64,000 nt of DNA from Krasilnikovia cinnamomea (lineage in GTDB: Bacteria > Actinomycetota > Actinomycetes > Mycobacteriales > Micromonosporaceae). The DNA lies in contig NZ_SHKY01000001.1 of assembly GCF_004217545.1 (NCBI RefSeq), positions 186,001 through 250,000 on the forward strand, given 5' to 3'. A model generated the notes under the pieces. That model worked only from the letters and a program-made list of their open reading frames with translations. It did no database searches and was not told the origin of the DNA. Below, piece by piece: positions 49,101-57,260 of the stretch. Position 1 is the stretch's first letter. Each line of letters opens with the position of its first letter. Both the position numbers and the translations under genes were made by a program.

Positions 49101-50067
49101 GATGGGCCAGGCGGCGCTGAACGCGCTCGGGGTCGGCGGCGGCGCGGACGGGCAGCCACCCCCCGCCGCCACGGGCGTCAAGGGCAAGGCGGAGCAGGAG
49201 GTCACCGCCCGGATCGGTCAAGGCATTGGCCGCGACGACCTGGACGTCGCGCTCGCCGAGATCCTGACCCGGCTCCGGCCCGAAGGCCTGCACGACCTCC
49301 GTGCGGTCGACCGCAACGAGCAGACGGCCGTCGTGGCGACGGCCAGCCCCACCGACGACCTGCTCAACCTGGCACCCGAGAAGGTCGCCTGCCGCATCGA
49401 CGTGACCATCAAGCTGGAAGGCGACCAGCCGGCGACCGCCGGCATCCTGGCCCCCTTCAACACCATTCGCCGGCCCAATGCGGCAGGCGAGTGGGTCGAC
49501 GAGGAGGGCAAGGTGGTCAGCGACCCACGCACGGCCGCACCGACGCCGGTGCGGACCACCCTGGATCCCGTTCAGGTCGAGAACGCGGCCCGCTTCCCCG
49601 GCCAACCGACGCGGGAGCCGCGCCTGCGTACCGGGGGGATACTCGTCCCGCCGTCGGCCGAGGATCCGAACACCATCAAGCTGGAGGCATGGAACACGGG
49701 CGAGCGGCCGTACGACTTCGCCACCAACAGCTCGCATGCCGAACCCCAGTTGCACCGGTGGATCCGCGACAAGACCACGAGCGAGTGGAAGGGCCGGGTC
49801 ATCGAGGTGGAAATCAAGATCACCCTGACGCCCTGCACCATGTGCACGGAGAACGTCGTGGAGATCGCCAAGATGCTGACCGACGCCAAGGATCCCGGAA
49901 AGACGATCAAGCTCGTCCTCTCGGCCGACAAGTGGTACGTCGGCAAGGGAGCGAACAAGGACCTGTCCACCACGGACGCCTCCTGGGCGCTGGTCCGGGC
50001 CGCGTGGCCACAGGGCACCAGTCCCGCCCCGCAGAAGCAGGGCAAACTCGCGGTCGCGAAGAAGTGA
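46168..50067 (+). CDS. Probable CIS cargo: DUF4157 domain with C-terminal deaminase module
   Basis: The 1,299-residue protein has a low-complexity head (1-130), a DUF4157 eCIS-core domain (about 130-260, with LMAHEATHVVQQQ, HEATH at 252-256), a long helical, hydrophobic middle (about 290-1005) and a C-terminal module (about 1040-1299). That module has the zinc motifs of the cytidine-deaminase superfamily: His1190-Ala-Glu1192 and Pro1222-Cys1223-x-x-Cys1226. The first half of the middle repeats (293-375 and 568-655; LLTVVAGYDP and LLTVIIGMDP). DUF4157 is linked to eCIS loading, and deaminase modules are common toxin tips. ATG 46168 or GTG 46189 starts it. No obvious immunity gene follows. Confidence 0.72.
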   Translation: MLGRGSPVKLSTREEPQTDAQSGSVGPAVPSGALTVARAARPGPGPEAALPARATDTAEPALLARAADTGASAAPVRDPAVAGGNAAIARLATGRAPHPVHLGVLAPGGGHALRRLHAQPKLTVSQPGDRFEREADAVATQVGLGRDAQASAGPAPGLSRLATPAAAPGDPGAEAPPGLSALLADPGPGVPIPPDVRARVEATLRFDLGGVQVHSSERAAAGAAQLNARAFTTGGHIFLGAGESASDLALMAHEATHVVQQQSVGVYRLGLQRDSDSLLPDWALAPLRSAVHAIPGYDMLTVVAGYDPIANRNVERTPENLVRGVLGLVPFGGVVAGKLQEMGVLQDAFRMIDSGLAAHNLTLARFQTEVDQAWSEISVTKGIDGNVAVVTRHVDGLYNDALGFVRGIIDAVVQLIRDAAVGFAEKYLVGTPVWDLTKKVLHTDPLRGTPVNAPTVEILADFLKLIGKQDALAQMQERGTLQKTADWLDLQVPRFLGLINDLIALFQAGWNAIQPENIANLADNLSKLARDAIGLVQRIGAFAYDVIGTVLSLIKDALLDWLSRHAHQTRGFKLLTVIIGMDPFTGAPVPRSAENLIGGFITLLPNGEATYQKLAEAGVIADAAAQIEGAMTRLGISADMIKNTFLGVWNMLTLEDLLNPLGAFLRVLDKFGEPLGRIVAFVGEVLKVVVTLILKLMEFPSELLGSIVANAMAAIEDIKRDPVAFFLNLLQALKTGLFAFLDKVLTYLLNGLADWLFRGLAKIGIQKPPDLSLKSILNLVLQVLGITTEMLWQKLGKTIGEENVRKIRAGLAMAGEAWEFIKDVQENGVAAIWKHVESQLGNLWDTLLGIVMDWITKEIVEKATAKLLSMLDPTGIMAVVNSTIAFFKAVQSVIDYVREILQIINDYVSTLAAIAKGDIQSGAAKVEKGLANAVPVAIGFLANQAGLGSVPEELAEHVKELQKVIDEAVEWLFAKAKSMGQAALNALGVGGGADGQPPPAATGVKGKAEQEVTARIGQGIGRDDLDVALAEILTRLRPEGLHDLRAVDRNEQTAVVATASPTDDLLNLAPEKVACRIDVTIKLEGDQPATAGILAPFNTIRRPNAAGEWVDEEGKVVSDPRTAAPTPVRTTLDPVQVENAARFPGQPTREPRLRTGGILVPPSAEDPNTIKLEAWNTGERPYDFATNSSHAEPQLHRWIRDKTTSEWKGRVIEVEIKITLTPCTMCTENVVEIAKMLTDAKDPGKTIKLVLSADKWYVGKGANKDLSTTDASWALVRAAWPQGTSPAPQKQGKLAVAKK

Positions 50068-50073
50068 CGGCCC

Positions 50074-52329
50074 ATGGTGCGCGCGGACGTCATCCACAGG
50101 GGGTACGGGCTCGGTGTCGACCTGGGCACCACCTACACCGCGGCGGCGGTGCGGGGCACCGACGGTGTCGACGTGCTGCGGCTCGGCGCCCGCCGACCCG
50201 AGGTGCCCTCACTGGTCTACCTGCCCGCCGACGGGCCGGTGCTGGTCGGCGAGCCCGCCGCCCGGCGCGGCGAGAGCGATCCGGGACGGATGGCCCGCGA
50301 GTTCAAACGGCGCCTCGGCGACCCGGTGCCGCTGCTGGTGGGCGGCGCGCCGTACTCCGCGCACGCGCTGCTGGCCCGGCAGCTCGACCACGTCCTGGGC
50401 ACGGCCGTCACCACGCAGGGTGAGCCACCCGGGTCGGTCGTGGTGACCTGCCCGGCGAACTGGGGTCCGTACAAGCGGGACCTGCTGCGCCAGGCCACCC
50501 GGCTCGCCGACCTGGAGACCGTCGAGCTACGCACCGAACCGGAGGCGGCGGCCGTACAGTTCGCCTCGGGCGAGCGGGTCGCGCCCGGCGAGATCGTCGC
50601 CGTGTACGACCTCGGCGGCGGCACGTTCGACGCGGCCGTGCTGCGGCGCACCGCGACCGGATTCGAGCTGCTCGGCGAACCGGAGGGCATCGAGCAGCTC
50701 GGCGGCGTCGACTTCGACGAGGCCGTCTTCGACCACGTTCGGGCCACCCTCGGCGACGCGGCGATCCTGACCACGGAGGATCCGGACGTCCAGGCCGCGT
50801 TCGCCCGCCTGCGCCGCGACTGCGTCGAGGCCAAGGAGGCCCTGTCCGAGGACACCGAGGTGCTGGTCCCGGTCGCGCTGCCCGGCCTGCATACCCGGGT
50901 ACGGCTGACCCGCCGCGAGTTCGAGGCCATGATCTTCCCGGCGCTGGAGGAGACCGTCGGCGCGATGCGGCGCGCGTTGCGCTCGGCCGGGGTGCCCGCC
51001 GACCAGCTGCGCTCGATCCTGCTGTCCGGCGGGTCGTCCCGGATCCCGCTGGTCACCGAGGTCCTCGGCACGGCGTTCGGATGCCCGACCGCGCTGGATC
51101 CGCATCCCGAGCACAGCATCGCGCTCGGTGCGGCCCGGCTGTCCGCGCCCGAGACGTTCCGTCCTTCGGCGCAGCCGCCCATGGTCGCCGCCGGGCGGCC
51201 CCGCACGGCCGGCCAGACCGTCACCACGCCGCCCCTGACCGCGCCACCGTCGGCCTCTGGGAAACCGGTCGGAGCCGCAGGCGAAGCGACAACGCCCACG
51301 GCCGTGCCGGGCGAAGCCGCACCGGGCGTGGCCGTTCCGGACGACGCGCCACCCGACGCGGCCTTTGCGGACGAAGCCGCACCGGGCGTGGCCGTGCCGA
51401 ACGAAGCCCCACCCGGCGCGGCCCTGCCGGACGAAGGGCCACCGGACGCGGCTCCACCGGACGCGGCCCTACCGGTTGCGGCATTCGGCAGTGCCGCAGG
51501 TGCCGGGCACGCCGACCGCATGCCCGGGCCACACAGCGCAGACACCTCGCCCGTCGGTGTGCGACGCGGGCCTGGAGAGCCCGGCACCACGGACAGTGCC
51601 CCGCCCCGGCGTCGGTGGAGGCGGGCCGTGCTGGCGGTCGCCGCGGTCCTCGCCCTGGGCGGCGCGGCGGCCACCGTCGCAGCCCTGCGCCCCGACGGCC
51701 GCGACAGCGGTGGCTCCTCGGCGGCGGCGTGCGGCTTCGCGGACTCGTTCGACGGTGACACCCTGGATCCGGCCTGGCAGCGTCAACGCACCGACACCAA
51801 CGTCACCGTGGCGGACGGCGCGGTCACCATGGACGCGCCCGACGGCTCCGACATCTTCGAGACCTACCTCGCCGCCCCGATGCTGCTGCGGCCGGTCACG
51901 GGCGACTTCACCCTGGAGACGGACGTGACGGCGGCGCCGTCCCAGTTCTATCAAGGTGCGGGGCTGGTGCTGTGGAACGGCCCGGACAGTTACGTCCGGC
52001 TGGAGCGGGGCTATGGCGACACCGGGGCCGTCGTGTTCGAGTACAAGGACCATGCTCCCCACGTGAAGGTGCACTCGCCGGTGCGCAGCGATGGAACCCT
52101 GGTCGAGACGGACGCGCAACGCGGGATCCTGCAGCTCATCCGCAAGGGCGACACGATCACCGCCAAGGCCCGGTCCGCACTCGACGCCCAGCCGAAGGAC
52201 CTGGGCAGCATCCAGGTGAACCTGCCGCAGACCGTACCCGTGGGGGTGGCCGTGCTGAACCGGGCACAGCAGGGGGCGAAGCCGTCATCGTTCAGTGCTC
52301 GCTTCGACAGCGTGACTGCCCGATGCTGA
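50074..52329 (+). CDS. Hsp70-like ATPase with membrane anchor and exported lectin-like domain
   Basis: The 751-residue protein has an actin/Hsp70 nucleotide-binding domain (about 10-365): phosphate loop GVDLGTTYT, second phosphate motif YDLGGGTFDAAV (about 186) and adenosine motif ILLSGGSSRIP (about 313). There is no DnaK substrate-binding domain. Instead a repetitive Pro/Ala/Asp linker (about 380-510) leads to one membrane helix (about 517-540) and an exported beta-sandwich domain (about 555-751, CGFADSFDGDTLDPAWQ), like the DUF1349/concanavalin type. The gene follows the deaminase-cargo gene by 6 bases. It may sense or handle that protein; this is inference. Confidence 0.8.
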   Translation: MVRADVIHRGYGLGVDLGTTYTAAAVRGTDGVDVLRLGARRPEVPSLVYLPADGPVLVGEPAARRGESDPGRMAREFKRRLGDPVPLLVGGAPYSAHALLARQLDHVLGTAVTTQGEPPGSVVVTCPANWGPYKRDLLRQATRLADLETVELRTEPEAAAVQFASGERVAPGEIVAVYDLGGGTFDAAVLRRTATGFELLGEPEGIEQLGGVDFDEAVFDHVRATLGDAAILTTEDPDVQAAFARLRRDCVEAKEALSEDTEVLVPVALPGLHTRVRLTRREFEAMIFPALEETVGAMRRALRSAGVPADQLRSILLSGGSSRIPLVTEVLGTAFGCPTALDPHPEHSIALGAARLSAPETFRPSAQPPMVAAGRPRTAGQTVTTPPLTAPPSASGKPVGAAGEATTPTAVPGEAAPGVAVPDDAPPDAAFADEAAPGVAVPNEAPPGAALPDEGPPDAAPPDAALPVAAFGSAAGAGHADRMPGPHSADTSPVGVRRGPGEPGTTDSAPPRRRWRRAVLAVAAVLALGGAAATVAALRPDGRDSGGSSAAACGFADSFDGDTLDPAWQRQRTDTNVTVADGAVTMDAPDGSDIFETYLAAPMLLRPVTGDFTLETDVTAAPSQFYQGAGLVLWNGPDSYVRLERGYGDTGAVVFEYKDHAPHVKVHSPVRSDGTLVETDAQRGILQLIRKGDTITAKARSALDAQPKDLGSIQVNLPQTVPVGVAVLNRAQQGAKPSSFSARFDSVTARC
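51309..51480 (+). repeat. Degenerate repeats in the linker of the Hsp70-like gene
   Basis: Imperfect units of about 57-60 bp encode (G/D)EAAPGVAVP-(D/N)(D/E)APP(D/G)AA-type segments. The DNA is repeated rather than just biased in composition; this is coding and not a CRISPR or other intergenic array. Confidence 0.65.
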
Positions 52330-52371
52330 GCTCTACGGCTCGCGCGCCGCGGCCGAGGAGGAGAGCTTCGG

Positions 52372-52830
52372 ATGAACCAGTCTGGTCAGCAGTTCGCCGC
52401 TGAGCTGGAGGCCGGTCGCGGCGGCGGCGCCTTCGTCATGCTTCCGGAGCACGTCCGGTCCGCACTGGGCGGCGGAAGCCGGATGCGGGTGACCGGCACT
52501 CTCAACGGGGTCGAATTCGCCAGCTCCACCATGGGAATGGGTGGCGGCAAGGTGTGTCTCGGGCTGCACAAGGCGACACGGGAGGCCGCCGGGGTCGCCA
52601 TCGGCGACGTGGTCGAGGTGACGGTCGAGCGGGACGACCGTCCGCGCGTGCTGACCGTGCCGGATGATCTGGCCACCGCTCTTGCCGGGGACGAGGCGGC
52701 CGCCGCGGCGTTCGAGCGCCTGTCGTTCAGCCATCGCCGCGAATACGTCGAGTGGATCACGGAGGCGAAGCGCGCGGAGACCCGCGCCCGACGGGTGGCG
52801 CAGACCCTCGAACGCCTCCGAACCGGCTGA
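52372..52830 (+). CDS. DUF1905/YdeI-OmpD-associated family protein
   Basis: The 152-residue protein has the DUF1905 barrel (FVMLPEHVRSALGGGSRMRVTGTLNGVEF) followed by a helical YdeI/OmpD-associated tail (FERLSFSHRREYVEWITEAKRAETRARRVAQTLERL). Relatives are small, widespread, and of uncertain function. It has a strong GGAGGAGAG box and starts 42 bases after the Hsp70-like gene. Soluble and cytoplasmic by its sequence. Confidence 0.8.
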   Translation: MNQSGQQFAAELEAGRGGGAFVMLPEHVRSALGGGSRMRVTGTLNGVEFASSTMGMGGGKVCLGLHKATREAAGVAIGDVVEVTVERDDRPRVLTVPDDLATALAGDEAAAAAFERLSFSHRREYVEWITEAKRAETRARRVAQTLERLRTG

Positions 52831-52991
52831 GCCGGTACGAACGACCGACAGTTCGCGCGTTGGTCGTGCCGGCTCCGGCAGGGCGATTGAGTCGATCAAT
52901 CTCGGTCTATACCGTCCTCGATGGCGAACGAGCACGGGGAGGGTGACTGCGCAATCCCAGCCCCAACCCTGGCGCTCTCAGGGAGGCAACC

Positions 52992-53657
52992 ATGATGAAA
53001 GGCACCGTTGGAGGGCTTTCCGAGAACCCCGGAAAGAAGCCGCACACCCGCCGAATCTGGCTGGTCATGTTTCTGGCCTTCCTTGCGGCCTGCGCTTCCG
53101 CGGCCGGCGTGCCCTGGCTGATCTCGATGAGGTCGCCGTCAGCGCCGGTAGAGAACTCCGTGACTGCCGACGGCACGCGCACGAATGCGCAGGACCACGG
53201 CTCGGCCAGCGAGCGACGTGCCGTGGTCTGCGCCGCCCCGCCCGCTGGCAGGATGGACAACGGACACTGTGCCCGGATCAGCGCCGATCTCATTCGGCGA
53301 ACCGGTCTGACGCCGAGGCAACAGCAGGTGGCAGCGCAACTCGCGCCAGCGGTCGACCGGGCCGCCAGTTCCTCACGGGAGTCGCGTACCGAGTGCGACT
53401 CCGCGACGGCCGTGTGCCGGCGCGTCGCTTCCGCAGCCGAGGTCGGCGAGGTCCGCCGTTCGCTGGCGGCGGCCGGCTTCACGGACGCCGTCGTGCGCAC
53501 GGCGCGGCCGGATGATCCCGCACCGGCCGGCGCAGTGGTCTATGCGGTCGGGTCCGGTCCGGCGTGCGTGCTGGGCTATCTGTCCCCGAATTCCACTGGT
53601 GTCGGGTCGACGCAGATCGGAGGAAGACTGCCCGACGGCACATGTCTGACCCGATGA
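52992..53657 (+). CDS. Hypothetical exported protein
   Basis: The 221-residue protein has a basic N terminus and one hydrophobic helix (about 22-45, IWLVMFLAFLAACASAAGVPWLI) that can serve as a signal anchor or lipoprotein signal. The outside part has four Cys in the middle and near the end (AVVCAAPP, GHCARIS, TECDS, AVCRR), suitable for disulphide bonds. No family recognised. ATG 52992 has a GGGAGG box; the next codon is also ATG. The base composition is lower in GC than its neighbours. It is followed by the minus-strand T7SS-like operon. Confidence 0.6.
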   Translation: MMKGTVGGLSENPGKKPHTRRIWLVMFLAFLAACASAAGVPWLISMRSPSAPVENSVTADGTRTNAQDHGSASERRAVVCAAPPAGRMDNGHCARISADLIRRTGLTPRQQQVAAQLAPAVDRAASSSRESRTECDSATAVCRRVASAAEVGEVRRSLAAAGFTDAVVRTARPDDPAPAGAVVYAVGSGPACVLGYLSPNSTGVGSTQIGGRLPDGTCLTR

Positions 53658-53838
53658 ACTGGTCCACGTCCGTAGCTGAGGTGCAGAATTTCATCGCCGA
53701 TGCAGACGCCACAGAGAGGCGGCCTGAAGAATCAGGCCCCCCGTTGGCACACATTGACCAATGTGAGCACATGAGCACAAACGCAATCGAGAACCGTGCC
53801 GGGCCGCCCCGACGCCCGCCGACGATGAGGCGCCGCGC

Positions 53839-54459
53839 TCAGCGGCGCCGGAAAATGCGGGCGATGCTGTCGCGCACGAGCATCCACAGTGACCAGAGCA
53901 GAATCAGCGCCGGGATGCCGGCGATCAGCCCGAGAACGACGCCAAGCACGCCCAGCGCTGGTCGGGGAGGCAGGGTGGGGCGCGAGTATTCCCGGCCGTT
54001 GCGGGACGTCCCGTTGTCGCCGATCTGGATGGACTTGCCCACGTCGTCGGCATGAACCAGGCGAGGGCCACCCACTGTCCCACGTTCCACATTGCCGTCG
54101 TTCCAGGTGATCGACAGGACACACTCGTACCAGTAGCCCAGCACGGCGCCAACCGGGCCGCGCCGGTCACACGACTCCACCTTGGCCTGTCCGACCCGTC
54201 TGGCGTCGTTGAAGTCGTTGCCGTTGTATGTGGCGACCGTCGCCGCGATCTGTAGGACGACGATGATGCCCAGCACCAGCGCGAGAAGCCCGGCTATCGA
54301 GCGCAGCCGGCCCCGACGCCGGCCCGCCGGCTGAACGGGCGACGCCGCCTGGGGTTCCGGGGCAGGCCGTGGTGGAGACGCCTCGTTCTCTCGCCTTAGC
54401 TTCTCGAGTCGCCCCTGCAGCTCCCGAACACGTTCGAGATCGTCGTCAGCCACCGTCAC
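53839..54459 (-). CDS. Membrane protein with two TM helices, last gene of T7SS-style operon
   Basis: The 206-residue protein has an N-terminal charged coiled segment (DDDLERVRELQGRLEKLRRENE), a first membrane helix (about 52-75), an exported loop of about 85 residues with two Cys (ESCDRRG and WYECVLS) and a second helix (about 165-190). No enzyme motif. The GTG start lies 23 bases after the WXG-like gene stop. It resembles small membrane proteins that accompany WXG operons in actinomycetes; function unknown. Confidence 0.6.
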   Translation of the reverse strand: MTVADDDLERVRELQGRLEKLRRENEASPPRPAPEPQAASPVQPAGRRRGRLRSIAGLLALVLGIIVVLQIAATVATYNGNDFNDARRVGQAKVESCDRRGPVGAVLGYWYECVLSITWNDGNVERGTVGGPRLVHADDVGKSIQIGDNGTSRNGREYSRPTLPPRPALGVLGVVLGLIAGIPALILLWSLWMLVRDSIARIFRRR

Positions 54460-54482
54460 ACATCCTCTGGCCCCGAAGTGAT

Positions 54483-55511
54483 CTAAAGTGGCAGCTCGAT
54501 CGGCGGCGGGCCTTCGCCATCCGCCTTGTCAGCCGTCGATCCCGCATTCTGCGACGTGTTCGACCGCGCGGAGTTGATCGCAGTCTCTTTCAGGACCGTC
54601 GGCAGAGTGCCGTGCGCGGCCGTGTGCCCGGCGCTGACCGTCTTGAAGGCGTCCCGGTATGCCCCAGCGTAGTTCTTCAAGCCGGTACCGGGGGCAGCCA
54701 GTCGCGCGCCTGCCGCCTCGGCACGGTACGCACCCAGAATGGTGGCGCCGTGCGATGCTTCCCGCAGCGAGGTTGCGATGTTGTCCACCATGTTCCCGAG
54801 CTTGCCGAGCTGCGACGTGAGCTTGGAGATCGCCTTGGTCAGCTTCTGCAACATGTTCACGATCTTCGAAGTGCATTCGGCGACCAGGACGGCCACTTCG
54901 GCAACGATCTTTGGAATCGTCACCACGAGCAGTGCTTGTACCGCCTTCGACACTGCAGCGCCGACTACCTCGGCGATCAGATCCCGGATCGTGTTTCGCA
55001 CCACTCCGATCACCGCGCCAGCAATCAGGGTGCATTTCGCCATGAACTCGCACGATGCCCCGAGCGCCTGCACCGCCTCGGCATGCTGCCCCGCCCGGTG
55101 TTTGTAGGCGTCGGCCGCCTTGGCGGTCCACTCGGCGGTACCGCGGTTCACCTCGTCGGCAAAGAAGGTAACCGACTCGAAGATCCGGCCCTGGATATTG
55201 CGCCAGGTCTGCGCATGGCCCTCGATCTCCTTGGGATCACCACACAGCGCGTCTAGTGGCTCCCGCAGGAAGGAGACATGCTCCATTAACCAACTCACGC
55301 CGGCGGCGAAAATCGCCTGGAACGGATCCATGATCGCGCCGATCGCACCGAGGCCGGTGGCGACCAAGTTACCGCCGAAACCCCAATAGTCGGCTTCGCC
55401 AAGAGCATCGCTCATGCCCATCACGGACTCTAGGATGCCCGCACCTTCGTACCATTTGGTGTCGCCTTCCGGCGCGATGAGGCTGCCTCGAGTCACCACC
55501 GCGTCGGTCAT
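54483..55511 (-). CDS. WXG100-like protein, possible type VII secretion substrate
   Basis: The 342-residue protein is nearly all helical. The centre (about 100-160) looks like a WXG hairpin (TWRNIQGRIFESVTFFADEVNRGTAEWTAKAADAYKHRAG), and hydrophobic segments follow (about 165-215). The C terminus is Thr/Asn-rich and disordered. Such long WXG proteins are encoded with EspC-like partners and are thought to pass through type VII secretion. Its ATG overlaps the EspC-like gene stop by one base (TGATG). No ESX core gene (EccC) is in this window. Confidence 0.65.
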   Translation of the reverse strand: MTDAVVTRGSLIAPEGDTKWYEGAGILESVMGMSDALGEADYWGFGGNLVATGLGAIGAIMDPFQAIFAAGVSWLMEHVSFLREPLDALCGDPKEIEGHAQTWRNIQGRIFESVTFFADEVNRGTAEWTAKAADAYKHRAGQHAEAVQALGASCEFMAKCTLIAGAVIGVVRNTIRDLIAEVVGAAVSKAVQALLVVTIPKIVAEVAVLVAECTSKIVNMLQKLTKAISKLTSQLGKLGNMVDNIATSLREASHGATILGAYRAEAAGARLAAPGTGLKNYAGAYRDAFKTVSAGHTAAHGTLPTVLKETAINSARSNTSQNAGSTADKADGEGPPPIELPL

Positions 55512-55819
55512 CAGTGGCCCCCCAGCCGGCGAGCCGCGTTGTCGTCGCTGGTGTCCATGTCCCCGGCGGTTGCTCGCAACAGGTCGGCCAGCGACTGGGT
55601 CGCCGTGACGGCGTCGCGGATCGCACCGATAGTGCCGTCCTGGATTGGATTGAGCACACCTGTGAACACGGATCCGTACAGCAACCCGTACGCGTCATTG
55701 CTGGCCCGCACCCAGCCACCAGCCTGTGCCGCTTCGTCGATCATCGTTCCGAACTCGTCGACCATGCCCGCGTGCCGCCGCACCGCATCCGAGTTGATCC
55801 TGATGTCCGGCTGCGTCAT
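55511..55819 (-). CDS. EspC-like/WXG partner protein
   Basis: The 102-residue all-helical protein (INSDAVRRHAGMVDEFGTMIDEAAQAG...) resembles EspC-type type VII secretion partners, small proteins that form helical bundles with larger WXG substrates. It lacks the WXG tripeptide itself. The ATG overlaps the YbaB gene stop by 4 bases, and the WXG-like gene follows directly. Its role as partner is inferred from size, composition and order. Confidence 0.65.
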   Translation of the reverse strand: MTQPDIRINSDAVRRHAGMVDEFGTMIDEAAQAGGWVRASNDAYGLLYGSVFTGVLNPIQDGTIGAIRDAVTATQSLADLLRATAGDMDTSDDNAARRLGGH

Positions 55820-56199
55820 CGCTGGTCCCCGTCGGCGTCGTCATCCGGGCGCGGAAAGCGCTCGGCGTACGCCTGGCTGACGAACGATGCCGTCTCCGAC
55901 CCCTGCCCGAACACCTGCGCCACCGCCTCGCTCATCGACTCAGCCAGTCGAGCCTGGGCCCGTCGCGAAGTCTGCAGAACCAATGCGGCGAGATCCTCCA
56001 GTGAAAGCTCACTTGCGCCGCGACCGAACTCGAGACCCGCGAGTCCACCAGCCGAGTCCACGGTCAGCCGCACTTCACCGTCCGCCGATGCGACCGTCAC
56101 TGATCGCTCCTGTAGCTGGCGACTCAGCTCGTGCGCCCGTGCTGCCTGCTCTTGAGCACGCAGCTCAAACGTGCGAATCCAGTCATCTGGCATGGTCAT
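55816..56199 (-). CDS. YbaB/EbfC-like protein heading a T7SS-style operon
   Basis: The 127-residue protein has the YbaB/EbfC arrangement: a helix (ELRAQEQAARAHELSRQLQE), a beta segment (SVTVASADGEVRLTVDSAGGLAGLEF) and a second helix pair (DLAALVLQTSRRAQARLAESMSEAV). Classical family members bind DNA, but in actinomycetes such copies head WXG operons and may act in secretion instead. ATG 56199 has a perfect GGAGG box. It is the first gene of the four-gene operon YbaB, EspC-like, WXG-like, membrane protein. Confidence 0.72.
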   Translation of the reverse strand: MTMPDDWIRTFELRAQEQAARAHELSRQLQERSVTVASADGEVRLTVDSAGGLAGLEFGRGASELSLEDLAALVLQTSRRAQARLAESMSEAVAQVFGQGSETASFVSQAYAERFPRPDDDADGDQR

Positions 56200-56461
56200 C
56201 GGCGTCCTCCCGTGTCGGGGAAGTCTAAGCGATCAGACCTGCCGGATAGGTTCCCCGTGACGGCTACGGACACCGGCTTAGCGGACCTCAGCCACCTGCC
56301 ACGGGCCCCCCGCTCACGCTCCGTGCCGCCTTCACGACTGTCGATCACCATCAGCGTCCGACCGACGCACCAGCACGCCTATCGCCTGCCAGACTCGATA
56401 CCCACCGACGACCGGATCCGCGGTTTCCGCGGCGCCGGAAAGTCCGGCCGATGCGTCCGCC
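56200..56461. other. Intergenic region between the YbaB operon and the broken phosphotransferase gene
   Basis: The 262 bases contain the promoter of the YbaB operon (immediately upstream of its GGAGG box). Short frames on both strands exist, but none is convincing. Confidence 0.45.
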
Positions 56462-57260
56462 TCACCCAGCTCCGTCCGGGGGGAACGAAGGCGCCGGTGG
56501 GCCGCCTACGTGCCGGTCCAGGCCGCAAAGGTCGTACACCCACTCGTGCGGGCTCTGCTGGGACTTGGCCGACCACTTCGCGGCGTTCCTCGCCGCGAAT
56601 TCGTCCATTATCTCGGGATCAGTCTGGGTCCACGCGGGGAATCTCGCGAGCCAGTCCTCGGCCTGCTCGGGATCGTGGCCACCGCCGATCAGCCATTGCA
56701 CAAGCAATGCGAGTTCGACCCACGAAGCGGCCTTGGTCGCCCATGCCCAATCGACGATCCGGAGGCCGTCCGCGGTCACGATCAGGTTGGCCGGATTGAG
56801 GTCAGAGTGGACGAACGTCCCACCGGCCATCGCCGGATGCCCGAATCCGAATCTGGCTTCCGGGGTGAACCACGGTTTGGCCCGGTGCAGGAGTCTCTTG
56901 TAGTTCCTTCAATGTCGCGGCGAGCAGATCGAGATCCGGACTGCCGGGGGACAGATCGGCGTGGGGACCATCGAGATGTTCGGTCCCCACCACCAACCAA
57001 CCGGCAGACTCGAAGTCTCACAGGACTACGGCCGGGTACCGACCAACGGTCTTCGTGACGGCCAGCTCGTAGCGCAGTGTCAGAACGTTCGTCGCGGCTG
57101 AGGCAGCCTTGATGAACACCGTTCCGTTCGGCCCCGTGACAGTGGCGGCGATCTCCGCACGGTCGCCGGGCACCGCCGGGGTCACCTCGAAGGCTCCGCC
57201 GATTCGGTCGGCGATCTCGGTGATGACAGCCTCCGGCAAGGCGGTCCAATCACTGCGCAA
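56462..57260 (-). pseudogene. Aminoglycoside phosphotransferase-family gene with nonsense codon and frameshift
   Basis: Three pieces of one protein are seen. From ATG 57260 comes the N lobe (VFIKAASAATNVLTLRYELAVTKTVGRYPAVVL) up to a TGA at 57018-57020. The same frame then goes on as DFESAGWLVVGTEHLDGPHADLSPGSPDLDLLAATL, so one codon (probably Trp) has mutated. A frameshift between about 56830 and 56900 then leads to the catalytic part, with FVHSDLNPANLIV (Brenner-type loop) and LRIVDWAWATKAA (the metal-binding Asp). All kinase motifs are still readable, so the decay is recent. Substrate unknown; not evidence of antibiotic resistance. Confidence 0.78.

Noticed and set aside
48502..50097. Long minus-strand frame antisense to the deaminase gene, considered as an immunity gene
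   Set aside because: Its sequence is rich in Arg, Gly, Leu and His in a way typical of shadow frames, and has no recognisable fold; not supported as an immunity protein.
52372..52830. DUF1905/YdeI gene as immunity gene for the deaminase toxin
   Set aside because: The Hsp70-like gene lies between, and this family is widespread without toxins; no support.
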